DNA of 64,000 nt from NCBI RefSeq assembly GCF_001548475.1, contig NZ_LRUJ01000016.1, forward strand, positions 1 to 64,000, written 5' to 3'. Made by a program: the position numbers and the translations under genes. This stretch comes from Bordetella hinzii LMG 13501 (GTDB taxonomy: Bacteria; Pseudomonadota; Gammaproteobacteria; Burkholderiales; Burkholderiaceae_B). The notes under the pieces were generated by a model. The model did no database searches. It worked only from the letters and a program-made list of their open reading frames with translations, and was not told the origin of the DNA. This document shows positions 50,573-58,341 of the stretch, in pieces; the first letter of the stretch is position 1, and each line of letters begins with the position of its first letter.

Positions 50573-51816
50573 CCCAGGACTCCATGGCTTCGATAATTGC
50601 GCAGGGCCTCGGCGCTCAGGCCCAGATAGGCGGCCAGCACGGCATCGGTGTGCTGGCCGAGCTGCGGCGGGGCGTGGCGATAGCTCACCGGGGTATCCGA
50701 CAGCCGGATGGGGCTGGCGACCAGGGGGACTTCCCCGGCCCGTGGATGCGTCATGGCGATGCGCATCCCGCGTGCCTGGACCTGCGGATCCTCGAACACC
50801 TCGGCCACATTGTTGATGGGACCGCAGGGTACGCCGTGCTGCTCCAGCAGGCCTATCCATTCGCGCGTGCTGCGCGTCACGGTGATGGCCAGCAGCCCGT
50901 CGATCAATTCCTTGCGGTTGGCCAGGCGCGCGGCGTTGGCGGCAAAGCGGGGATCGGTGGCCCATTCCGGACGGCCGATGGCCACGCACAGGCGGGCGAA
51001 TTGCCCATCATTGCCCACGGCCAGAATCATATGGCCATCCGCGGTCGGGAAATCCTGATAGGGCGCCGTGTTCGGATGCCCATTGCCCATGCGGCGCGGC
51101 GCCGTCCCGCTGTAGAGATAGTTCATGGCCTGGTTGCCCAGGCAGGCCACCCCCACGTCCAGCAGGGCCAGGTCGATGTGCTGGCCGCGGCCGGTGTGCT
51201 CGCGCGCCTGCAAGGCGGCCAGGATGGCCGTGCTGGCGTACAGGCCCGTGAGGATGTCGGTCAGCGCCACGCCCACCTTCATCGGCCCGGCGCCAGGTGC
51301 GCCGTCGGGCTGGCCGGTGATGCTCATCAGCCCGCCCATGCCCTGGATCAGGAAGTCGTAGCCCGCGCGATGCGCATATGGGCCATCCTGGCCGAAGCCG
51401 GTCACCGAACAGTACACCAGGCGCGGATTCAGCGCGCTCAAGCTGGCATAGTCCAGCCCGTACTGCGCCAGGCCGCCCGTCTTGAAATTCTCGATCAGCA
51501 CATCGCATTGCGCGGCCAGTTGCCGCAACAGCGCCTGCCCTTCGGGTTGCGTGAAATCAATGGTGACCGACAGCTTGTTGCGGTTGGCGCACATGTAATA
51601 CGCCGACTCGCCCGTGGCCTGGCCGGCCGGGTCCGTCACATAGGGCGGCCCCCAGGCCCGGGTATCGTCCCCCGTGCCCGGACGCTCCACCTTGATCACC
51701 TCGGCGCCCAGATCGCCCAGCGTCTGCGCGGCCCAGGGGCCGGCAAGCACACGCGACAGATCCAGCACCTTCACATGCTGCAGGGCACACGCCGTCATGG
51801 CCGCCTCGTCCTTCAT
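50569..51816 (-). CDS. CaiB/BaiF-family CoA-transferase
   Basis: This 415-residue class III CoA-transferase has the family opening VLDLSRVLAGPWAAQTLGDLGAEVIKVERPGTGDDTR and CANRNKLSVTIDF. Its catalytic Asp is likely in HIDLALLDVGVACLG. GNDGQFARLCVAIGRPEWATDPRF and NVAEVFEDPQVQARGM are further hallmarks. It would activate the acid delivered by the Bug protein by taking CoA from a donor such as succinyl-CoA, ahead of the two dehydrogenase subunits. The ATG at 51816 overlaps the Bug stop by 4 bases; an in-frame ATG at 51798 is possible. Confidence 0.92.
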   Translation of the reverse strand: MKDEAAMTACALQHVKVLDLSRVLAGPWAAQTLGDLGAEVIKVERPGTGDDTRAWGPPYVTDPAGQATGESAYYMCANRNKLSVTIDFTQPEGQALLRQLAAQCDVLIENFKTGGLAQYGLDYASLSALNPRLVYCSVTGFGQDGPYAHRAGYDFLIQGMGGLMSITGQPDGAPGAGPMKVGVALTDILTGLYASTAILAALQAREHTGRGQHIDLALLDVGVACLGNQAMNYLYSGTAPRRMGNGHPNTAPYQDFPTADGHMILAVGNDGQFARLCVAIGRPEWATDPRFAANAARLANRKELIDGLLAITVTRSTREWIGLLEQHGVPCGPINNVAEVFEDPQVQARGMRIAMTHPRAGEVPLVASPIRLSDTPVSYRHAPPQLGQHTDAVLAAYLGLSAEALRNYRSHGVLG

Positions 51817-52793
51817 TGCTGGGGTACGCCCGCTTTCTTGACGATGCGTTGCCAGAGCGCGATCTCGTTCTTCTGGAACTCATGCATCTGCGTCGGGCCG
51901 CCCGTCATGGGCGTGGCCCCGAGCCGCTCATAGAAGGCGCGCGTGTCGGGCATCTTCGAGATCTGGGTAAACAGCTCGGCCAGCCGGGCGGTCTCGGCCG
52001 GCGGCGTCTTGGCGCTCACCATGGCGCCCACCCAGGTGTAAGCCTCGAAACCCGGCAGGCCCGCCTCGGCCGCCGTGGGCACATCGGGCGAGGTGCCCAC
52101 GCGCTGGTCCGACGCCACCGCCACCACCTTCACGCGCCCGTCCTTGGCCAGCTCCTGCACCGCCGTCACCTCGGCGAAGGTGTAGTCGACCGTGCTCGCC
52201 GCCACCGCGGTGATCGCCTCGCTGGCACCCTTGAATGGCACATGCACGGCCTTCAGGCCGGCCGCGTCGTTGAGCAATTCGCCCATCAGCTGGTAGCCCG
52301 CCGATCCGGCGCCGAAATTCACCTTGCCCGGGTGGGCGCGCCCATAGGCGATGAGATCCTTGAGCGTGCTGTACGGCGCCTTGGGGCTGACGGCCAGCAT
52401 CGCCGGCGACCGCATCATCATCGTCAAGGGCGCGAAATCCTTCACCGGGTCATAGGGCAGCTCCTTGAACAGCGCCGCATTGACCGCCAGCGTCGAATTG
52501 CTGCCGATGAACACGGTGTAGCCATCGGCCGGCGCCGACAGCACGCTCTTGACCGCGATGAACCCGTTGGCCCCCGGCTTGTTTTCCACCACCACCGGCT
52601 GGCCGGTGAGCGTCTGCAACTGGCGGGCGAAATAGCGCGCCGAGGTATCGGTGCCGCTGCCCGGCCCGAAAGGCACCACGAACTTGATCGGATGCGAGGG
52701 AAAAGCCTCGGCGCGCGCCTCGGCCTGGTGGCCGATCGCGCCGACGCATGCGGTGGCCAGGAAGGCCGCCAGCAACTGTCTGCGGTGCAACAT
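51813..52793 (-). CDS. Bug-family (TctC) periplasmic solute-binding protein 3
   Basis: This 326-residue Bug-type protein has a signal peptide (1-28, ending near ARA), then FPSHPIKFVVPFGPGSGTDTSARYFA. VVVENKPGANGFIA and HVPFKGASEAITAV are present. It is the first gene of the leftward CoA-transferase/dehydrogenase operon and is divergent from a LysR gene, a common arrangement for Bug genes in Bordetella relatives. It should bind the acid degraded by this operon and may also act as a sensor component. No TctA/TctB permease is adjacent. Confidence 0.92.
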   Translation of the reverse strand: MLHRRQLLAAFLATACVGAIGHQAEARAEAFPSHPIKFVVPFGPGSGTDTSARYFARQLQTLTGQPVVVENKPGANGFIAVKSVLSAPADGYTVFIGSNSTLAVNAALFKELPYDPVKDFAPLTMMMRSPAMLAVSPKAPYSTLKDLIAYGRAHPGKVNFGAGSAGYQLMGELLNDAAGLKAVHVPFKGASEAITAVAASTVDYTFAEVTAVQELAKDGRVKVVAVASDQRVGTSPDVPTAAEAGLPGFEAYTWVGAMVSAKTPPAETARLAELFTQISKMPDTRAFYERLGATPMTGGPTQMHEFQKNEIALWQRIVKKAGVPQQ

Positions 52794-52905
52794 AGTGTCT
52801 CCTTGGTGGACGGGCCTGGACGCTCTGGCGGCGCCGCTTGCCCCTGTCGGGTGTCCCAGACTCTATGCGCATGGCATTATGCTGTCTAATATTAAGAATT
52901 TAGAT

Positions 52906-52928
52906 TTTGATATTCGTCCAATATCAAA
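52906..52928. promoter_or_regulatory. 23-base palindrome overlapping the lysR start codon
   Basis: TTTGATATT-N5-AATATCAAA is a perfect 9-5-9 inverted repeat whose last base is the A of the lysR ATG. It contains T-N11-A, the LysR-type operator core. Bound LysR protein would block its own translation/transcription start region and could activate the divergent Bug operon from a distance of about 115 bases. Confidence 0.6.
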
Positions 52929-53851
52929 TGAACCTGCGACAACTCAGCCAATTCATCGCGCTGGCCGAAACCGGCAACTTCCACCGGGCGGCGGCCCAGC
53001 TGCACATGGCGCAGCCGCCCCTGTCGATCTCCATTCGCAAACTGGAGGCCGAAGTCGGCAGCGCGCTGTTCGAACGCACCAGCACCGGCGTCTTCCTCAC
53101 GCCGGCCGGCCAGGCCATGCTGGCCGACGCCCGCGCCGCCCTGCTGCATGCGGACAAATGCCGACAGGCCGTGCGCGACGTGCGCGACGGCGAAGGCGGA
53201 CGGCTGCGGCTGGGCTTCATCGGCTCGGCCACCTATGACCTCATGCCGCGGCTCATCCCCTCGCTGCGCGAGCGCTATCCCAAGGTCGCCCTCGAATTCA
53301 ACGAAGCCACCTCCTCGGAAATCCTCGCCGGCCTGCGCAGCCGCGAACTCGACATGGGCCTGTTGCGCTACCCCGTGCTGGAAGACAGCGGCTGCGTCCT
53401 CGTGCCCATGGACCGCGATGATTTCATGCTCGCCGTCAACGCCGCCAGCCCGCTGGCCGCGCGCGACGAGATCGCGCTGGGCGAAGCCGCGCACGAACCG
53501 TTCATCATGTATCCGCGCGACAAAGTGCCCAGCCTATCGGCCCTGGCGCGCATGCGCTGCGAATTCTCCGGCTTCACGCCCCAGGTCGCGCAGGAAGCCA
53601 TGCAGGTCCAGACCATCATGAGCCTCGTGGCCTCCGGCCTGGGCGTGGGCCTGGTGGCCGGCGTCTCCCGGCTGGTGCAGCCCCGGGGCGTCAAGTGCCT
53701 GCGCCTGACGGACAACCCGCCCGGCTTCCAGGTCGGCATCGCGCTGGCCCGCGCCGCCGGCCCCGCCAGCCGCCTCATCGAGCACGTCATCCAGCATGCG
53801 CTCAGCTTCCGGCAGGACAGGATGGGCGAGGCGGCATATACGCCGCGATAA
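52928..53851 (+). CDS. LysR-family transcriptional regulator
   Basis: This 307-residue LysR-type regulator has a winged helix-turn-helix at residues 1-60 (MNLRQLSQFIALAETGNFHRAAAQLHMAQPPLS, then RKLEAEVGSALFERT) and a two-lobed periplasmic-binding-like effector domain from about residue 90. I chose the ATG at 52928 rather than an upstream one, since it fits the family's usual start. It is divergent from the Bug/CoA-transferase operon, which it probably activates in response to the substrate or a metabolite. The palindrome at 52906-52928 is its likely autoregulatory site. Confidence 0.9.
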   Translation: MNLRQLSQFIALAETGNFHRAAAQLHMAQPPLSISIRKLEAEVGSALFERTSTGVFLTPAGQAMLADARAALLHADKCRQAVRDVRDGEGGRLRLGFIGSATYDLMPRLIPSLRERYPKVALEFNEATSSEILAGLRSRELDMGLLRYPVLEDSGCVLVPMDRDDFMLAVNAASPLAARDEIALGEAAHEPFIMYPRDKVPSLSALARMRCEFSGFTPQVAQEAMQVQTIMSLVASGLGVGLVAGVSRLVQPRGVKCLRLTDNPPGFQVGIALARAAGPASRLIEHVIQHALSFRQDRMGEAAYTPR

Positions 53852-53924
53852 GCCCCGCCCGCCGCGGCGCTTGGCAGGGCGGCGGATCATCGCTGGCGGC
53901 AAGCGCCGGCAAGTCTTGGCCGGC

Positions 53925-53940
53925 ATACGAAAAGCCGTAT
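53925..53940. promoter_or_regulatory. Inverted repeat before the citrate-synthase-like HTH gene
   Basis: ATACG-N6-CGTAT lies about 48 bases before the gene at 53988. It is followed by AAAAGC...GCTTTTTT (53930-53957), which could be a weak terminator for the LysR gene. The two structures overlap, so the role (operator or terminator) is unclear. Confidence 0.3.
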
Positions 53941-53987
53941 ATCCGATCAGCTTTTTTCATTAGCAAACCCGCGGCAGGCTTCCGATA

Positions 53988-55352
53988 ATGGGGTTTATCC
54001 GGCCTCTGGACGCCGCCATGAGGGCTGCCGGACCGCGACCCAGCGTGCTGATACCCGAACCGGAACCTCCCGCCCGCGGCGCGCAGCCCCCGGCTTCGCA
54101 AAGCGACTATATCGACGCCGCCACGGCCATGCAGTTGCTCAAGGTGCGGGCGCAGACGCTCTATGCCTACGTCAGCCGGGGCTGGATCCGCAGCGTCGCC
54201 CAGCCGGGCAAGAAGGCCAAGCGCTATCACAGCGGCGATGTAGAGCGCCTCAGAAAGCGCTCCGAGGCCCGCGCGGGGCATGGCGCCGTGGCGGCCGCCG
54301 CCATGGACTGGGGCCAGCCCATCCTGCCCACCTCCATTACCGAGATCACCCCGCAAGGCCCCGCCTACCGCGGCCATCCGGCCGCCGGACTGGTCAGGGC
54401 CGGGACCTCGGTGGAGGCGGTGTCGGAATTGCTCTGGACCGGCAAGCTGCCGGACAAGGCGCCGCGCTGGCGCGTGCGCGCGCCGGCGCCAGCGCTCCTC
54501 GCCCTGGCGCGCTCGCTGTCGGCGTCCGACCCGGCCGGCAACGTGCTGGAAGTCTTCGCCATGGCCACCCTGCTGCTGGGCATCGATCATGGTTCGACGG
54601 AACAGCGGCTGGCGCGCGGCGGCACCCTGGCCGCGGGGCGGGAGATCATGCAGGCCATGGTGGGCTTCTGTGGCTTTATCGGCCCCGGGCGCGCCTACCG
54701 CCCCATGCAGGCGCGCGAAACCCTGCTGCAGGCGCTGACCGCTTCCCTGGGCATGAGCGCCACGGCCGAAAACACCGAGGTCTTGCGGGCGCTGCTGATC
54801 CTCCTGGCCGACCATGAATTGCCGCCGGGGACACTGAGCGCCCGCGTGGTGGCCTCGGCGGGCGGCTCGCTGCAGAGCTGCCTGGCCGCGGCGCTGTGCG
54901 CCACCTCGGGGGTCGAACTCGGAAGAATGTATGCCCGGGTCGAGACACTCATCGGCAAGGGCGCCCGGCGCGCGACCCTGGTGCGGCGCGCATGCCAGCG
55001 GCTCGAGCAGGGCCAGGCCATCCCCGGTTTTCATCACCCGCTCTATCCGGCCGGCGACCCTCGCGCGGCGCTGCTGCTGGACATGATACGCAAGCGCGCA
55101 ACGCTCACGCGCGAACTGCGGGCGGTCTTTTCCTTTCTGGATGAAGTGCAGCGGATCACCGGCCTGCGGCCGCGGCAGGAACTCGCCGTCGTCGTGGTGA
55201 CGCGCGCGCTGCAGCTTGCGCCGCAGGCCGCGCCGGCGCTATTCGCGCTGGCGCGGATCGCGGGCTGGATCGCCCATGTGCAAGAGCAGCGCGCCACCAG
55301 CATGCTGTTGCGGCCGCGGGCAAAGTTCGTCGCCGGCGGATCGGCACGCTGA
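53988..55352 (+). CDS. Citrate-synthase-like protein with N-terminal HTH, catalytic residues missing
   Basis: This 454-residue protein has an N-terminal helix-turn-helix (about 40-90, ATAMQLLKVRAQTLYAYVSRG and HSGDVERLRKR) fused to a citrate-synthase fold (about 105-445). Fold markers are LADHELPPGTLSARVVASAG (273-292) and ARIAGWIAHVQEQ (422-434). The active site looks broken. The GPLHGG His motif reads SGVELGRM (307-314), and the catalytic-Asp block (normally NVDFYSG) reads RQELAVVV (396-403); only GFHHPLY (347-353) keeps its His. It may be a DNA-binding sensor of CoA or oxoacid ligands, not an enzyme. It precedes a Bug/decarboxylase/aldehyde dehydrogenase module, with an inverted repeat in between. 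Confidence 0.75.
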   Translation: MGFIRPLDAAMRAAGPRPSVLIPEPEPPARGAQPPASQSDYIDAATAMQLLKVRAQTLYAYVSRGWIRSVAQPGKKAKRYHSGDVERLRKRSEARAGHGAVAAAAMDWGQPILPTSITEITPQGPAYRGHPAAGLVRAGTSVEAVSELLWTGKLPDKAPRWRVRAPAPALLALARSLSASDPAGNVLEVFAMATLLLGIDHGSTEQRLARGGTLAAGREIMQAMVGFCGFIGPGRAYRPMQARETLLQALTASLGMSATAENTEVLRALLILLADHELPPGTLSARVVASAGGSLQSCLAAALCATSGVELGRMYARVETLIGKGARRATLVRRACQRLEQGQAIPGFHHPLYPAGDPRAALLLDMIRKRATLTRELRAVFSFLDEVQRITGLRPRQELAVVVVTRALQLAPQAAPALFALARIAGWIAHVQEQRATSMLLRPRAKFVAGGSAR

Positions 55353-55402
55353 CGGCCGTCGCGGGCGCGGGCCCGCCGGGATCCGCCGCCGGTTCAGGTT
55401 GA

Positions 55403-55445
55403 TTCAATGTTCAAGATTGAAGCCCCCGCCATATCTCCCTAGGAT
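55403..55445 (+). promoter_or_regulatory. Promoter and inverted repeat before Bug protein 4
   Basis: TTGAAG (55417-55422), a 17-base spacer and TAGGAT (55440-55445) form a plausible sigma-70 promoter. TTCAAT-N7-ATTGAA (55403-55421) overlaps its -35, and further TTCA/TTGA half-sites flank it. The adjacent HTH citrate-synthase-like protein is a candidate binder. Confidence 0.45.
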
Positions 55446-55477
55446 GCGCTGACAACGACAATCCAAGGGAGACAAGC

Positions 55478-56458
55478 ATGCAAGACGGCCGCCGCACGTT
55501 CATCACGACCCTGCTTTCCACCGCGCTGGCCTCGGCGCTGCCCATGCCGGCGCGCGCCCAGGCTTATCCGGCCAAGCCGATACGCATCATCGTCCCGCTG
55601 CCGCCGGGTGGCTCGAACGATGTGCTGGCGCGCATCCTTGCCCAGAAGATGTCGGAGACTTTCGGACAGCCCGTGATCGTCGAGAACAAGCCGGGCGCGG
55701 CGGGCAACATCGCCACCGACTATCTGGCGAGATCCGAGCCCGACGGCTACACCATCGCGATCGCGCCCAACCAGACGGTGGCGGTCAACCCCGTGCTCTA
55801 CCCCAAGCTGCCCTTCGACGTCATCAAGGATGTGCAAGGCGTGACGCTGTTGGGGCGGGTGCCCATGGTGCTGGTGGTCTCGCCGAAAATGACGGTCTCT
55901 TCCGTCGCCGGGCTCATCGCCCTGGCAAAGGCCAATCCCGATGCGCTCACCTATGCGTCGGCGGGCGCCGGAAGCCCCCAGCACATGGCCGCCGAAGTCT
56001 TCAAGTCGATGACCGGCATCAAGCTGGTCCACGTGCCCTACAAGGGCAGCTCGCCGGCCCTGGTCGACGTGCTCTCGGGCAATGTCGACCTGTTCTTCTG
56101 CCCCTTGAACTCCGCCCTGCCCCATATCCGCAACGGCAAGCTGCGGGCGCTGGGATCGACCGGCAGGTCGCGCCTGGCGCTGCTGCCCGAGCTGCCGGCC
56201 ATCGCCGAAACCGTGCCCGGCTTCGAGAGCGATATCTGGATAGGCATGATCGCGCCCGCCAAGACGCCCGCGCCGGTCATCGCGGCGCTGAACGCCGAAC
56301 TGCGGCGGGCCCTGGATCTGCCCGATGTCAGGGAAAAACTGGCCGAGCAAGGCATCCTTCCCGAGAGCAGCACGGCCGCCGCCTTCAACACCCTGATCGC
56401 CGACGATCAAAAGCGCTGGGCCGAGGTGATCAAGGCCGCGCACATCCAACCTGATTGA
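55478..56458 (+). CDS. Bug-family (TctC) periplasmic solute-binding protein 4
   Basis: This 326-residue Bug-type protein starts MQDGRRTFITTLLSTALASA with a signal peptide cut after ARA (near residue 27). The RR pair is not a clear Tat motif. YPAKPIRIIVPLPPGGSNDV, VIVENKPGAAGN and HVPYKGSSPALVDVL are the family blocks. GGGAGA precedes the ATG. It is followed at 68 bases by the decarboxylase gene and probably binds a 2-oxo or 2-hydroxy acid used by that pathway. That ligand is inferred. Confidence 0.92.
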   Translation: MQDGRRTFITTLLSTALASALPMPARAQAYPAKPIRIIVPLPPGGSNDVLARILAQKMSETFGQPVIVENKPGAAGNIATDYLARSEPDGYTIAIAPNQTVAVNPVLYPKLPFDVIKDVQGVTLLGRVPMVLVVSPKMTVSSVAGLIALAKANPDALTYASAGAGSPQHMAAEVFKSMTGIKLVHVPYKGSSPALVDVLSGNVDLFFCPLNSALPHIRNGKLRALGSTGRSRLALLPELPAIAETVPGFESDIWIGMIAPAKTPAPVIAALNAELRRALDLPDVREKLAEQGILPESSTAAAFNTLIADDQKRWAEVIKAAHIQPD

Positions 56459-56526
56459 TTGCCGCCGGCCGGCGCCGCCGCGCCGGCCGGGCACCGTCTT
56501 CCCATACTCCCTCTGCCGGAGCTTTC

Positions 56527-58308
56527 ATGACTGCACTTTCCAACGGCGCCGTGCGCCGCGACATCCCGCAACCCAGCTCGCCCGACACGACCGTCTGGTG
56601 CAGCGACGCGATCGCTGACATCCTGCGCGGGCTGGATATCCCCTACGTCCTGCTCAACCCCGGCGCCAGCTTCCGCGGGCTGCATGACAGCATCGTCAAT
56701 CACCTGGGCAATGAGCGGCCGCAGATGATCGTGGTGCTGCACGAAGAACACGCCGTGGCCATCGCCCACGGTTATGCCAAAGTCCATGGCAAGCCGCTGG
56801 CGGCCATCCTGCACAGCAACGTCGGGCTCATGCACGGCTCGATGGCGATCTTCGACGCCTGGGTGGATCGCGTTCCCGTGCTGGTCTTCGGCGCCACCGG
56901 CCCGGTGGACGCCGCCAAGCGCCGTCCCTGGATAGACTGGATTCATACCGCGCAGGACCAGGCGGCCCTGGTGCGTCACTTCATCAAATGGGATGCCCAG
57001 CCGGCGTCCATCGGCGCGGCGCAGGAAGCCATCCTGCGCGCGCGGCAGATCGCGTCCACCGCGCCGCAAGGCCCGGTCTATGTCTGCTTCGATGCCGCGC
57101 TGCAAGAGTCGCGCCTCGACCAGCCAGCCTTGCGGCTCGACCCCTCGCGCTACCTGCCGCCGCCGCCGGCGCGGCCGGCGGATGACGTGATCGCGCAGGC
57201 GGCTGCGTTGCTGTGCGGCGCGCGGCGGCCCGTCATCCTCGCGGGGCGGGTCAGCCGGGATGAGGCGGGCTGGCAGCAGCGCATCCAACTCGCGGAAACC
57301 CTGAATGCCGAGGTATTGACCGACCTGAAAGTCGGCTGCGCCTTTCCCACCGACCATCGCCTGCATGCCGCGCCGGCCGGCCACTTCCTGAGCGCCCGCG
57401 CCAAGGAAGTGCTGCGCGATGCGGACGTCGTGCTGAGCCTCGATTGGCTGGACCTCGCCGGCACTCTCAAGCAGGCCTGGGAAGACGGGACGATAGCCAG
57501 CAAGATCATCCAGGTCTCCGTTGACCACTACAGCCACAATGGCTGGAGCATGGATCACCAGGGCCTGCCCCCGGTGGATGTTTTCCTGCTGAGCGAGCCC
57601 GAAGCCGCCGTCGAACTGCTCAACGCGCGCGTGCGCTCCCGCGCCTGCACGCCCCCGCCCCGCCCGCCCCAGGCCAGCGGCGGCCTTGCCGCCGACACGC
57701 TGACCGTCGCCACCCTGGCCGCCACGCTGCGCCAGGCCATCGGCGATCAGAAAACCTGCCTCATGCGCCTGCCCTTGAGCTGGAGCGGCGAGATGTGGGA
57801 TTTCCGGCATCCGCTGGACTTCCTCGGCTACGACGGCGGCGGCGGCATAGGATCGGGGCCCGGCATGGCGATAGGCTCGGCGCTGGCGCTCAAGGGCTCC
57901 GACCGGCTGCCGGTGGCCATCATTGGCGACGGCGACTACCTGATGGGCGTGAACGCCCTGTGGACCGCGGCCAATGCCGGCATCCCCCTGCTGATGATCG
58001 TCTGCAACAACCGCTCTTTCTTCAATGACGAACTGCACCAGGAGCGCATGGCGCGGCAACGCAAGCGCCCGGTCGAAAACCGCTGGATCGGCCAGCGCAT
58101 CGCCAACCCCGAGCCTGACCTGGCCGCCATGGCGCGCGCCCAGGGACTGGCCGGCATCGGCCCGATCGAGGACATCGAGGAACTGGCCCGCGCGCTGCCG
58201 GCGGCCATCGACGCCGTCAGGAACGGCCAGGCGATCGTGCTGGACGTCATCGTGCAGACCGGCTACAGCCCCGCGATGACCGCCGGCCTGACCCGGTCGG
58301 ACAACTGA
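56527..58308 (+). CDS. ThDP-dependent 2-oxoacid decarboxylase-like enzyme
   Basis: This 593-residue enzyme has the three-domain thiamin-diphosphate fold of the acetolactate synthase/benzoylformate decarboxylase family. The ATG at 56527 has GGAG 7 bases upstream. The cofactor-activating Glu is in LHEEHAVAIAHGYAK (Glu74 by position). The ThDP/Mg2+ motif begins GDGDYLMGVN near residue 468 and ends IVCNNRSFFND about 28 residues later. With the aldehyde dehydrogenase encoded 33 bases downstream it fits non-oxidative decarboxylation of a 2-oxoacid to an aldehyde, then oxidation, as in mandelate degradation. The substrate could be aromatic or aliphatic. An oxalyl-CoA-type or carboligase role is not excluded. 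Confidence 0.85.
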   Translation: MTALSNGAVRRDIPQPSSPDTTVWCSDAIADILRGLDIPYVLLNPGASFRGLHDSIVNHLGNERPQMIVVLHEEHAVAIAHGYAKVHGKPLAAILHSNVGLMHGSMAIFDAWVDRVPVLVFGATGPVDAAKRRPWIDWIHTAQDQAALVRHFIKWDAQPASIGAAQEAILRARQIASTAPQGPVYVCFDAALQESRLDQPALRLDPSRYLPPPPARPADDVIAQAAALLCGARRPVILAGRVSRDEAGWQQRIQLAETLNAEVLTDLKVGCAFPTDHRLHAAPAGHFLSARAKEVLRDADVVLSLDWLDLAGTLKQAWEDGTIASKIIQVSVDHYSHNGWSMDHQGLPPVDVFLLSEPEAAVELLNARVRSRACTPPPRPPQASGGLAADTLTVATLAATLRQAIGDQKTCLMRLPLSWSGEMWDFRHPLDFLGYDGGGGIGSGPGMAIGSALALKGSDRLPVAIIGDGDYLMGVNALWTAANAGIPLLMIVCNNRSFFNDELHQERMARQRKRPVENRWIGQRIANPEPDLAAMARAQGLAGIGPIEDIEELARALPAAIDAVRNGQAIVLDVIVQTGYSPAMTAGLTRSDN

Positions 58309-58341
58309 TAGCCAGCCCCTCTTTCCGCCACAGGACACACC

